From Streptomyces lydicus (lineage in GTDB: Bacteria > Actinomycetota > Actinomycetes > Streptomycetales > Streptomycetaceae), in contig NZ_JNZA01000030.1 of assembly GCF_000717345.1 (NCBI RefSeq), positions 19,499 to 83,498 on the forward strand: 64,000 nucleotides of DNA, in the 5' to 3' direction. The position numbers were made by a program, and so were the translations under genes. Shown here piece by piece: positions 52,610 to 60,991 of the stretch (position 1 is the stretch's first letter; each line of letters begins with the position of its first letter). The notes beneath the pieces were generated by a model. The model searched no databases. It saw only the letters and a list, made by a program, of their open reading frames with translations, and was not told where the DNA came from.

Positions 52610-53536
52610 ATGAGTGAGGCCGAGCCGTCCGTACCGCTGTCGCACCGGGTCCCGGACCTCGGCGCGCTGGAGCTGCTGCTCGCCGTCGCACGGCTGGGCA
52701 GTCTGGGTCGCGCCGCCCGGGCGCAGGGGATCAGCCAGCCCGCGGCCAGCAGCCGGATCCGTTCCATGGAGCGGCAGTTGGGCGTGGCGCTGGTCGAGCG
52801 GTCGCCGCGCGGCTCCCGGCTGACGGACGCCGGGGCGCTGGTGACGGACTGGGCGCGGCGGGTGGTGGAGGCGGCTGAGGCGTTCGACGCGGGCGCCCAG
52901 GCGCTGCGGGGGCGGCGTGACTCCCGGCTGCGGGTCGCGGCCAGCATGACGATCGCCGAGTACCTGCTGCCGGGGTGGCTGATCGCGCTGCGGGCCGAGC
53001 TGCCGGGGACCGCCGTGTCGCTGCTGGCTGGGAACTCCAGCGTGGTGGCCGAGCGGCTGCTGGCGGGGGAGGCGGACCTCGGCTTCGTGGAGGGGCTCGC
53101 GGTGCCGGCGGGACTGGACGGCGCGGTCATCGCGCACGACCGGCTGGTCGTCGTCGCCGCGCCGTCGCACCCCTGGACCCGGCGCCGCGGTGAGCTGACC
53201 GCCGACGAACTGGCGGTCACCCCGCTGATCCTGCGGGAGCGCGGCTCGGGCACCCGGCAGGTACTGGACGCGGCGCTGGCCGCGCACGGCGGGCTGGCCG
53301 AGCCGCTGCTGGAACTCGCCTCGACCACCGCCGTCAAGGCCGCCGTGGTGAGCGAGGCGGCGCCGTCCGTGCTCAGCGAACTCGCCGTCGGTGAGGAGCT
53401 GGGCGCCCGGCGGCTGGTGGAGATCCCGGTGCGCGGGCTGCGCCTGGGACGGGAGCTGCGGGCGGTGTGGCCCGCCGGGCAACGGCCCGCCGGCCCGGCC
53501 CGTCATCTGCTGGGACTCACCCGCCGGACGTCCTGA
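52610..53536 (+). CDS. LysR-family transcriptional regulator
   Basis: This 308-residue protein starts at ATG 52610 after AGGGGGA. The N-terminal HTH is LELLLAVARLGSLGRAARAQ followed by GISQPAASSRIRSMERQLG. The effector-binding domain spans about 100-300 (LRVAASMTIAEYLLPGWLIA, GNSSVVAERLLAGEADLGFV). It is similar in pattern to CysB/CbbR-type regulators of anion metabolism. The divergent TDT transporter is its likely target. Confidence 0.9.
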   Translation: MSEAEPSVPLSHRVPDLGALELLLAVARLGSLGRAARAQGISQPAASSRIRSMERQLGVALVERSPRGSRLTDAGALVTDWARRVVEAAEAFDAGAQALRGRRDSRLRVAASMTIAEYLLPGWLIALRAELPGTAVSLLAGNSSVVAERLLAGEADLGFVEGLAVPAGLDGAVIAHDRLVVVAAPSHPWTRRRGELTADELAVTPLILRERGSGTRQVLDAALAAHGGLAEPLLELASTTAVKAAVVSEAAPSVLSELAVGEELGARRLVEIPVRGLRLGRELRAVWPAGQRPAGPARHLLGLTRRTS

Positions 53537-53668
53537 GGCGATGTCGTCCGGGGCCGGCGGAATCCGCGGTCGGCGCGGTCGGTCGTGCGCTAATGTTTTC
53601 GAATCCTTGATCGCGTGCGCGCGTGACGGGACCTGACCACGGATCAACTACCGCAACGGGGACGCCAC

Positions 53669-54040
53669 ATGAAGAGGAAGACGACGGCCGGGATCATCGC
53701 CTCCGCGGCTCTGCTCGGCACCGCGCTGACCGGCGGGGTGGCCACGGCCGCCACGCCGGGCACCGCGCACGCGACCGCCGCGGCCACCACCGCGACGGCC
53801 GCCTCCTGCGTCTACGCGGAGGCCAAGGAGAGCGTGAAGATCCGCAACGCCAAGAAGGTGAACGCCACCGCCCTCGGCCTCTTCCCCAAGGGGAGGAAGG
53901 CGTGCATCACGGGCCCGTCGGCCACGGGCGGCTCGTACACCCTCTGCGGGGAGCACAGCAGCTACTGGATGCAGATCTCCTACAGCGGCATCAAGGGCTG
54001 GATCCCCATGATGTGCACGGTCAACCACGGGGAGATCTGA
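53669..54040 (+). CDS. Small secreted protein with SH3-like domain
   Basis: This 123-residue protein starts with MKRKTTAGIIASAALLGTAL, a typical Sec signal cleaved near AHA at about residue 35, followed by an Ala/Thr-rich stretch. The mature part has SVKIRNAKKVNATALGLFPK, GGSYTLCGEHSSYWMQISYS and GIKGWIPMMC, which matches bacterial SH3-like repeats. Three or four cysteines could form disulphides. The function is unknown. Confidence 0.75.
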   Translation: MKRKTTAGIIASAALLGTALTGGVATAATPGTAHATAAATTATAASCVYAEAKESVKIRNAKKVNATALGLFPKGRKACITGPSATGGSYTLCGEHSSYWMQISYSGIKGWIPMMCTVNHGEI

Positions 54041-54054
54041 CCGGCACCGCCGGC

Positions 54055-54753
54055 TCACTCGCCGGGGGACGTCCCACGCGCCGCCGCCACCAGCGCCTCC
54101 ATGACGCGGGTGTCGTCCCCCGCCTCCGGGTGCCACTGCACCGCCAGCGTGAAACCGCGCCCGGCCGGCAGCTCCAGCGCCTCGATCGTGCCGTCCGCCG
54201 CGTGGGCCGAGGGCAGCAGTCCGCTGCCCAGCCGGTCCACCGCCTGGTGGTGGTACGTCGGCACGGAGACCGGCTCGGGCAGCGTGCGGCCCAGCAGCGT
54301 GCCGGGCACCGGCTCGACGGCGTGCCGGTCGAAGACGCCGGGCGGCCCGGCGTGGCCGTCGAGGTGCTGGACGAGGGTGCCGCCCAGCGCCACGTTCAGC
54401 AGCTGCATCCCGCGGCAGATGCCCAGCAGCGGTACGCCGTCCGCCAACGCGGCCTCGATCAGGGCCAGTTCCCAGGCGTCGCGGTCCAGGGACGGCGGGC
54501 CGGTGCGCGGGTCCGGCTCCGCGCCGTAGCGCGCCGGGGCGACATCCGCGCCGCCGGCGATCACCAGCCCGTCCAGGCGGGCGACCGCCCCGGCCGCGGT
54601 CGCCGGATCGCCCGGCGGCAGCAGCGCCGCCAGCCCGCCCGCGCGCTGCACCAGCCGGGGATATCCGGCCGGCACCAGCGCGGCCGGCATCGTCCACACC
54701 CCCCAGCTGGCTTCCTGCTGATAGGTGCTGATGCCGATGAGCGGCTGGGACAC
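54055..54753 (-). CDS. Gamma-glutamyl hydrolase (class I glutamine amidotransferase type, PuuD-like)
   Basis: This 232-residue hydrolase of peptidase family C26 starts at GTG 54753, after GGAGGAT. The nucleophile Cys is in VPLLGICRGMQLLNVALGG; His and Glu of the triad lie in FTLAVQWHPEAGDD. Members include PuuD, which removes the gamma-glutamyl group in the putrescine pathway. The permease gene lies 40 bp upstream on the same strand, and a GlnA-like ligase is a few genes away; together these fit removal of glutamate after oxidation of a gamma-glutamylated amine. Confidence 0.88.
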   Translation of the reverse strand: MSQPLIGISTYQQEASWGVWTMPAALVPAGYPRLVQRAGGLAALLPPGDPATAAGAVARLDGLVIAGGADVAPARYGAEPDPRTGPPSLDRDAWELALIEAALADGVPLLGICRGMQLLNVALGGTLVQHLDGHAGPPGVFDRHAVEPVPGTLLGRTLPEPVSVPTYHHQAVDRLGSGLLPSAHAADGTIEALELPAGRGFTLAVQWHPEAGDDTRVMEALVAAARGTSPGE

Positions 54754-54793
54754 GGATCCTCCGATGGGGTGCTGGTGCGTTCCGGCGCGGTCT

Positions 54794-56347
54794 TCAGAAT
54801 TCCAGTTCGTGCTCGACAGCGGCCAGCTCCTCCGCCGTGCCCTGGACCTTCGGGCCGGTGAACCACTTGCGGGCCGACGCCAGCCACCAGGTGCCGGCGA
54901 AGCCGAGAACCAGGAGGACGGCGAGCGGGGTGTAGTTGAAGTTCTCCGCCGTGACCGGGCCGGTGGTGGGGAGCATGAAGAGGACGGAGATGACCAGCGT
55001 CCAGCCGACGGCGATGATGCCGACGGGCTTGCTCCAGCGGCCGAGGTGCCAGGGCCCGCGCTGGAAGCGGTCGCCCTGCAGCAGGCGGAGGATGACCGGC
55101 AGGACGTAGGCGATGTAGAGGCCGATCACGGCGATCGAGGTGACGGCCGCGTACGCGGTGGCGTTCCACAGGTACGGCAGCCCCAGCACGAAGGCGCCGC
55201 CGGCGGCCAGCCACACCGCGTTGGTCGGGGTCTTCGTCCGCTTGTTGATGCGGTGCCACAGCTGCGAGCCGGGCAGCGCGCCGTCCCGTGAGAAGGCGTA
55301 GATCATGCGCGAGTTGGCGGTGACCGACGACATGCCGCAGAAGAACTGGGCGCCGATGGCGACCAGGAGGAGCAGCTTGCCGCCGGTGGCGCCCAGCGCG
55401 TCGATGAAGATCTGCGCCGGGGGCACACCGGTCTTGCTGGCCAGCGCGCCGTCGTAGTCCTGGATGGCGAAGGTGATGCCGACCAGCAGCACCCAGCCGG
55501 CGACCAGGGAGACCAGGATCGACATCACGATGCCGCGGGGACCGGCCTTGGCGGCGTCGCGCGTCTCCTCGGTCATGTGCGCCGAGGCGTCATACCCGGT
55601 GAAGGTGTACTGCGCGAGCAGCAGCCCCAGCAGTCCGACGTAGAGGCCGGAGTGCCAGCCGGTGTTGTTGGTGAAGTGGGTGAAGACGAAGGACGCGGAC
55701 TGGTGCTTCGAGGGCACCACGACCAGTGTGCCCACGATGACCAGCACGCCGAGGATGTGCCACCACACGCTGACGTTGCTGAGGAGGGAGGCCAGCTTCA
55801 CGCCGAAGGTGTTCAGCAGGCCGTGGAGCAGCAGCACGATGCCGAACAGCATGATCGTGTGTGCCGGGGTGGCGGTGAAGCCGAACTGCAGGTCCAGCAG
55901 CGCGTTCGTGAAGGACGCGGCGCCGAAGTCGACCCCCGCGGTCACCGCGACCTGGCCGAGGAAGTTGAACCAGCCGGTGAACCAGGACCACGCCGGTCCG
56001 TGCGAGGGGGCCAGCTTCGCCGCCCAGTAGTACAGGCCGCCCGCCGTCGGGTAGCTGGAACAGACCTCGGCCATCGCCAGGCCCACGAACAGCGTCATGA
56101 GGCCGACCAGCGGCCAGCCCCAGGTGATCATGGCGGGCCCTCCGGTGTTCATGCCGAAGCCGTACAGCGTCAGACAGCCGGAGAGGACCGAGATGATCGT
56201 GAACGAGACGGCGAAGTTGGAGAACGCCGACATCGAGCGGGCCAGCTCCTGGGCGTACCCGAGCTCGTGGAGGCGCTGCTCGTCGCTGGAGAGCTGAGGG
56301 GGTTGTTGTTCCTGGTCCGGGTTTGCTGCGTGCTCGTTGATGGACAC
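54794..56347 (-). CDS. APC-family amino acid/amine permease
   Basis: This 517-residue permease has 12 membrane helices and starts at GTG 56347, after GGAGG. The N-terminal hydrophilic stretch (about 1-35) leads to ELARSMSAFSNFAVSFTIIS and then SGCLTLYGFGMNTGGP, and ANSRMIYAFSRDGALPGSQL is the conserved signature of the amino acid/polyamine/ethanolamine group. It shares orientation and a 40-bp gap with the gamma-glutamyl hydrolase. A 22-bp palindrome lies 64 bp upstream. The substrate is likely the amine handled by the neighbouring GlnA4-like ligase. Confidence 0.88.
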   Translation of the reverse strand: MSINEHAANPDQEQQPPQLSSDEQRLHELGYAQELARSMSAFSNFAVSFTIISVLSGCLTLYGFGMNTGGPAMITWGWPLVGLMTLFVGLAMAEVCSSYPTAGGLYYWAAKLAPSHGPAWSWFTGWFNFLGQVAVTAGVDFGAASFTNALLDLQFGFTATPAHTIMLFGIVLLLHGLLNTFGVKLASLLSNVSVWWHILGVLVIVGTLVVVPSKHQSASFVFTHFTNNTGWHSGLYVGLLGLLLAQYTFTGYDASAHMTEETRDAAKAGPRGIVMSILVSLVAGWVLLVGITFAIQDYDGALASKTGVPPAQIFIDALGATGGKLLLLVAIGAQFFCGMSSVTANSRMIYAFSRDGALPGSQLWHRINKRTKTPTNAVWLAAGGAFVLGLPYLWNATAYAAVTSIAVIGLYIAYVLPVILRLLQGDRFQRGPWHLGRWSKPVGIIAVGWTLVISVLFMLPTTGPVTAENFNYTPLAVLLVLGFAGTWWLASARKWFTGPKVQGTAEELAAVEHELEF

Positions 56348-56410
56348 CACGCCTCCGAGGGCCTCGATGATCCGCGGCGGGTACGGCCTTCGGCGAACCG
56401 CTACCGCAAT

Positions 56411-56432
56411 AAAGGTATGGGGCGATACCTTT
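56411..56432. promoter_or_regulatory. Palindromic operator in front of the APC permease gene
   Basis: Perfect arms AAAGGTAT and ATACCTTT are separated by 6 bp. The GGT/ACC core is of the type bound by FadR-subfamily GntR regulators, one of which is encoded next to it. Confidence 0.65.
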
Positions 56433-56516
56433 GTCGCCGGTTCGGCTGAGCGCAAGGCCCCGGCGGGAAAATCTCGTAACGGGCGGGTTGCGGGGTCCTC
56501 ACAAGGTGCGCAAGCC

Positions 56517-57236
56517 TCACGAAAGGAAGCCGCGCAGCAGCGCCGCGGTCCCGCAGCAGTGCTCCCGCATCACCTCGCGCGCGCCGTCCGCGTCGCCCTC
56601 CAGCACCGCCTCCACCAGTGCGCTGTGCTGGGACTGCGAGTGCTCCAGGTTCCGTACCAGCAGCGGGATGCAGTCCAGCAGGTCGTTCACGCCGGCCCGG
56701 ACCGCCGCGTACTGGGCGGCCAGCGACGGTGAGCCGGACAGCTCCGCGAGGGTGAGGTGGAACAGCGTGTCGCGCCTGCGGTAGTCCGCGAGCGGGGCGT
56801 CCTCGGTGGCCGCCAGCGCGTCGCGCAGCCGTGTGGCCTGCTCGTCGGTCAGCCCGTGGGCCGCGCACAGCCCGGCCGCGCCCACCTCCAGCACCTCCCG
56901 GAACCGCAGGGTGTCCTCGACGTCGATCTTCTCGATCCGGCGGCGCAGCTCGGCCTCGCCGTGGTTCTCGGTGCGGACGCGGACGAACGTACCGCCGTAG
57001 CGGCCGCGCCGGCTCTCCACCAGGCCCTCGTCCTGCAGTACCTTGAGCACCTCGCGCAGGGTGACCCGGCTGATCTGCAGCCGCTCGGCCAACTCCCGCT
57101 CGGCGGGCAGCCGTTCGCCCTGGGGTACCAGACCGAGCCGGACGATCTGCAGTATCTGCTCCAGCGCCTCCTCGAAGCCGTTGCCGGCCCGCACCGGCCG
57201 CAGCACAGGTGCCAGCCGATCCGCCGCACGGTCCAT
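56517..57236 (-). CDS. FadR-subfamily GntR regulator
   Basis: This is a 239-residue regulator. I chose ATG at 57236, after AAGGGG. Its winged helix is at about 20-90 (ERLPAERELAERLQISRVTL, then REVLKVLQDEGLVESRRGRY). The C-terminal FCD domain (about 105-230) has DTLRFREVLEVGAAGL, RRDTLFHLTLAELSGS and EHSQSQHSALVEAVLEGD, whose His residues would bind a metal and a carboxylate ligand. It lies between the permease and the glnA4-like gene, which are divergent from each other, and probably controls both. In S. coelicolor the homologous region encodes the ethanolamine-responsive regulation of glnA4 (from memory). Confidence 0.88.
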   Translation of the reverse strand: MDRAADRLAPVLRPVRAGNGFEEALEQILQIVRLGLVPQGERLPAERELAERLQISRVTLREVLKVLQDEGLVESRRGRYGGTFVRVRTENHGEAELRRRIEKIDVEDTLRFREVLEVGAAGLCAAHGLTDEQATRLRDALAATEDAPLADYRRRDTLFHLTLAELSGSPSLAAQYAAVRAGVNDLLDCIPLLVRNLEHSQSQHSALVEAVLEGDADGAREVMREHCCGTAALLRGFLS

Positions 57237-57269
57237 CGGAACCCCTTCCCAATCAATGGTTCGTGTGCC

Positions 57270-57276
57270 TACCTTA
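57270..57276. promoter_or_regulatory. Half-site upstream of the glnA4-like gene
   Basis: TACCTTA repeats the half-site of the palindrome at 56411-56432. It lies 33 bp before the chosen start codon, at the position of a -10/operator element. Confidence 0.4.
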
Positions 57277-57309
57277 TGACCTCCGGATGCAGTGACAGGA
57301 GGCAACACC

Positions 57310-58698
57310 GTGGCAGACCGCACGCCCCCGCTCTCCGTCGAGGAGCTCAGAGTCCTCGTCGACACCGGGGAGATCGACACTGTCGTCCTCGCCTTCACCG
57401 ATATGCAAGGCCGGCTCCAGGGCAAGCGGTTCGCGGCCCGGTACTTCCTCGACACCGTCCTCGAACACGGCACGGAGGGCTGCAACTACCTCCTCGCCGT
57501 CGACGTGGACCTCAACACCGTCGACGGCTACGCGATGTCCTCCTGGGAGCGCGGCTACGGCGACTTCGCCATGCACGGCGACACCGGGACCCTGCGGCGC
57601 ACGCCCTGGAACCCCGGCACCGCCCTGATCACCGCCGACCTCGGCTGGCACGACGGCTCCCCGGTCGTCGCCTCGCCCCGGCAGATCCTCCGCCACCAGC
57701 TCGACCGGCTGCGCCGGCTGGGGCAGGAGCGGACCGGGAGCGGCTGGCACGCGTACGCCGGCACCGAGCTGGAGTTCATGCTCTTCAAGGACTCCTACGA
57801 GGACGCCTGGTCCCGCGGCTACCGCCAGATGACACCCGCCAACCAGTGGAACGGCGACTACTCCGTCCTCGGCACCGGCCGCGTGGAGCCCGTCCTGCGC
57901 CGCATCCGCAACGAGATGGGCGCGGCCGGGATGACCGTCGAGTCCGCCAAGGGCGAGTGCAACCTCGGCCAGCACGAGATCGTGTTCGTCTACGACGAGG
58001 CGCTCACCACCTGCGACCAGCACACGATCTACAAGACCGGCGCCAAGGAGATCGCCGCACAGGAGGGCATGGCGCTCACCTTCATGGCGAAGTACGACGA
58101 GCGCGAGGGCAACTCCTGCCACATCCACCTCTCGCTCCAGGACGACGAGGGCCACCCCGTCCTCGCCGACGACTCCGGCCCGTACGGCATGTCGCAGACC
58201 ATGCGGCACTTCCTCGCCGGCCAGGTCGCCGCGATGCGCGACTTCACGCTCTTCTACGCGCCCAACATCAACTCCTACAAGCGCTTCCGCCCCGGCTCCT
58301 TCGCGCCCACCGCCGTCGCCTGGGGCCCGGACAACCGCACCTGCGCCCTGCGGGTCGTCGGCCACGGACGCGGCCACCGGCTGGAGAACCGCCTGCCCGG
58401 CGGCGATGTGAACCCCTACCTCGCGGTCGCCGCCATGGTCGCGGCCGGCGTGTACGGCATCGAGCACGAGCTGGAGCTCCCCGACGCCACCACCGGCAAC
58501 GCCTACAACGGCGACGCCGCGCACGTCCCCACCACCCTGCGCGAGGCCGCCGAGCGGTGGGAGAACAGCCCGATCGCCCGCGAGGCGTTCGGCGACGAGG
58601 TCGTCGAGCACTACCGCCACATGGCCCGCGTCGAACAGGACGCCTACGACGCCGCCGTCACGGACTGGGAGCGCTTCCGCTCCTTCGAGCGCATGTAA
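57310..58698 (+). CDS. glnA4: Gamma-glutamylethanolamide synthetase-like glutamine-synthetase homologue
   Basis: This 462-residue enzyme of the GSI-beta/GlnA-like group starts at GTG 57310, after AGGAGG. GS fold motifs include AGTELEFMLFK (metal-binding Glu), ESAKGECNLGQHEIVF, NSCHIHLSL and the glutamate-binding LRVVGHGRGHRLENRLPGGD. The usual adenylylation site with Tyr (NLYDLPPE) is replaced by NAYNGDAAHVPTTL, and the ammonia-site loop differs from true GS, as in GlnA3/GlnA4. In S. coelicolor GlnA4 ligates glutamate to ethanolamine. Gene order here supports GlnA4; a polyamine or other amine substrate remains possible. Confidence 0.85.
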   Translation: MADRTPPLSVEELRVLVDTGEIDTVVLAFTDMQGRLQGKRFAARYFLDTVLEHGTEGCNYLLAVDVDLNTVDGYAMSSWERGYGDFAMHGDTGTLRRTPWNPGTALITADLGWHDGSPVVASPRQILRHQLDRLRRLGQERTGSGWHAYAGTELEFMLFKDSYEDAWSRGYRQMTPANQWNGDYSVLGTGRVEPVLRRIRNEMGAAGMTVESAKGECNLGQHEIVFVYDEALTTCDQHTIYKTGAKEIAAQEGMALTFMAKYDEREGNSCHIHLSLQDDEGHPVLADDSGPYGMSQTMRHFLAGQVAAMRDFTLFYAPNINSYKRFRPGSFAPTAVAWGPDNRTCALRVVGHGRGHRLENRLPGGDVNPYLAVAAMVAAGVYGIEHELELPDATTGNAYNGDAAHVPTTLREAAERWENSPIAREAFGDEVVEHYRHMARVEQDAYDAAVTDWERFRSFERM

Positions 58699-58710
58699 GG
58701 ACCACCACCC

Positions 58711-60078
58711 GTGCTGCACGAGCTGAAGATCATCAACCCGGCCACCGAGGACGTGGTGGCCACCGTCCCGACCACCTCCCCCGAGGAGGTCGACGCCGCG
58801 GTCCGCCGGGCCGCCGCGGCCCAGCAGGCGTGGGCCGCGGTGGCCCCCGGCGACCGGGCCCGCATCCTGCGCCGCTTCGCCGACACCGTCGACGCCCACA
58901 TCGACGCGCTCGCCGAACTCGAACTCCAGGAGGCCGGGCACCCGCTGGGCAACGCCCGGTGGGAAGCCGGCAACGTCCGCGACCTGCTGCACTACGCCGC
59001 CGGGGGAGTGGAGCGCCTCAACGGCACCCAGATCCCGGTCGCCGGCGGGCTGAACCTCACCGTTCAGGAACCGCTCGGCGTGGTCGCCGTCATCGCCCCC
59101 TGGAACTTCCCGATGCCGATCGCCGCCTGGGGCACCGCCCCCGCGCTCGCGGCCGGGAACGCCGTCCTGCTCAAGCCCGCCGAGACCACCCCGCTCACCG
59201 CGCTCCGGCTGGCCGAACTCGCCCTGGCGGCCGGCCTCCCCGAGGGCCTCTTCCAGGTCCTGCCCGGCGAGGGCCCGGTCACCGGCACCGCGCTGGTCGA
59301 CCACCCCGGCGTCGCCAAGGTCGTCTTCACCGGCTCCACCGCCACCGGCCGGCAGATCGCCGCCCGCTGCGCCGCGCAGACCAAGCGGCTCACCCTCGAA
59401 CTCGGCGGCAAGAGCCCCAACATCGTCTTCGCCGACGCCGACGTCGAGGCCGCCGCGGCCGCCGCCCCCGGCTCCTTCCTCGACAACACCGGCCAGGACT
59501 GCTGCGCCCGCAGCCGGATCCTCGTCCAGCGGGGCGTCTACGACCGGTTCATGGAACTGCTGGAGCCCGCGGTCAAGGCGTTCACCGTCGGCGACCCGGC
59601 CGACCCGGCCACCCAGATGGGCCCGCTGATCTCCGCCGCCCAGCGCGAGCGGGTCCGCTCCTACGTCCCCGAGGACGCCCCGGCCGCGATCCGCGGCGAG
59701 GCGCCCGCCGGCAAGGGCTTCTGGTACCCGGCCACGGTTCTCGAGGGCCGGCCGGAGGACCGTACGGCCGTCGAGGAGATCTTCGGCCCGGTCGCGGTCG
59801 TCCTGCCCTTCGAGGACGAGGCCGACGCGGTCCGGCTCGCCAACGCCACCGACTACGGCCTCTCCGGATCCCTGTGGACCCGCGACGTCGGCCGTGCGCT
59901 GCGGGTCTCGCGGGCCGTCGCGGCCGGCAACCTCTCCGTCAACTCCCACAGCAGCGTGCGCTACTGGACCCCCTTCGGCGGGTTCAAGCAGTCCGGCCTC
60001 GGCCGCGAGCTCGGCCCGGACGCGCTGGCCGCCTTCACCGAGACCAAGAACATCTTCATCAGCACAGAGGAGCGCTAA
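58711..60078 (+). CDS. Aldehyde dehydrogenase
   Basis: This 455-residue NAD(P)-dependent enzyme starts at GTG after AAGGA, 12 bp from the glnA4-like gene. It has NAD-binding motifs VAVIAPWNFPMP and FTGSTATGRQIA, general-base Glu230 in LELGGKSPNIVF and nucleophile Cys264 in NTGQDCCARS. It would oxidise the aldehyde formed from the gamma-glutamylated amino alcohol or amine. It is about 30-40 residues shorter than typical family members; the region near 330 (QRERVRSYVPEDAPAAIRGE) is compact. Confidence 0.92.
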   Translation: MLHELKIINPATEDVVATVPTTSPEEVDAAVRRAAAAQQAWAAVAPGDRARILRRFADTVDAHIDALAELELQEAGHPLGNARWEAGNVRDLLHYAAGGVERLNGTQIPVAGGLNLTVQEPLGVVAVIAPWNFPMPIAAWGTAPALAAGNAVLLKPAETTPLTALRLAELALAAGLPEGLFQVLPGEGPVTGTALVDHPGVAKVVFTGSTATGRQIAARCAAQTKRLTLELGGKSPNIVFADADVEAAAAAAPGSFLDNTGQDCCARSRILVQRGVYDRFMELLEPAVKAFTVGDPADPATQMGPLISAAQRERVRSYVPEDAPAAIRGEAPAGKGFWYPATVLEGRPEDRTAVEEIFGPVAVVLPFEDEADAVRLANATDYGLSGSLWTRDVGRALRVSRAVAAGNLSVNSHSSVRYWTPFGGFKQSGLGRELGPDALAAFTETKNIFISTEER

Positions 60079-60879
60079 GTGACCGACCAGACCGCAGTGT
60101 GCCGCCGCCTCGTCGGACGTACCGCCGTGATCACCGGAGCCGGCAGCGGCATCGGCCTGGCCACCGCCCGCCGCCTGGCCTCCGAAGGCGCCAACGTCGT
60201 CTGCGCCGACATCGACGAGACGGCCGGCAAGGCCGCCGCCGAAGCGGTCGGCGGCACCTTCGTCCAGGTCGATGTGACCGACTCCGAGCAGGTCGAGGCG
60301 CTCTACCGGACCGCCTTCGACACCTACGGGTCGGTCGACATCACCTTCAACAACGCCGGCATCTCGCCGCCCGACGACGACTCCATCCTCACCACCGGCC
60401 TGGACGCCTGGAAGCGCGTCCAGGAGGTCAACCTCACCTCGGTCTACCTCTGCTGCAAGCACGCACTGCCCTACATGCAGCGCCAGTTCGAGCAGACCGG
60501 ACGCGGCGGCTCCATCATCAACACCGCGTCCTTCGTGGCCGTGATGGGCGCCGCCACCTCCCAGATCAGCTACACCGCCTCCAAGGGCGGCGTGCTGGCG
60601 ATGTCCCGCGAGCTGGGCGTGCAGTTCGCCCGGGAGGGCATCCGGGTCAACGCGCTGTGCCCGGGGCCGGTCAACACCCCGCTGCTCAAGGAGCTGTTCG
60701 CCAAGGACCCCGAGCGCGCCGCGCGCCGCCTGGTGCACGTCCCGGTCGGCCGGTTCGCCGAGCCCGAGGAGATCGCGTCCGCGGTCGCCTTCCTCGCCAG
60801 CGACGACTCCTCGTTCGTCAACGCCGCCGAATTCCTGGTCGACGGCGGCATCGCGGGCGCGTACGTCACCCCGGTGTAA
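60079..60879 (+). CDS. Short-chain dehydrogenase/reductase
   Basis: This 266-residue SDR starts at GTG directly after the aldehyde-dehydrogenase stop codon. It has the glycine motif AVITGAGSGIGLATA, NNAGISPPDDD, a catalytic Ser in INTASF and YxxxK as Tyr165/Lys169 in SYTASKGG. It ends AGAYVTPV. In a gamma-glutamyl-ethanolamide route it could oxidise the primary alcohol to the aldehyde before the preceding enzyme acts. The 3-gene unit glnA4-ALDH-SDR is contiguous and closed by a hairpin at 60910. Confidence 0.92.
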   Translation: MTDQTAVCRRLVGRTAVITGAGSGIGLATARRLASEGANVVCADIDETAGKAAAEAVGGTFVQVDVTDSEQVEALYRTAFDTYGSVDITFNNAGISPPDDDSILTTGLDAWKRVQEVNLTSVYLCCKHALPYMQRQFEQTGRGGSIINTASFVAVMGAATSQISYTASKGGVLAMSRELGVQFAREGIRVNALCPGPVNTPLLKELFAKDPERAARRLVHVPVGRFAEPEEIASAVAFLASDDSSFVNAAEFLVDGGIAGAYVTPV

Positions 60880-60909
60880 CCACTGGTTGTTCACCTCCAC
60901 TTCAGCATC

Positions 60910-60945
60910 ATGGTGGCCGGGCTTCGCACCGCGCCCGGCCACCAT
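60910..60945 (+). terminator. Terminator of the glnA4-like operon
   Basis: Perfect 13-bp arms ATGGTGGCCGGGC and GCCCGGCCACCAT lie 31 bp after the SDR stop codon. Confidence 0.8.
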
Positions 60946-60991
60946 GCGCTAGCCTCCGCCTTCGATTCTTCGTTCGACAGGAGTGCGTTCC

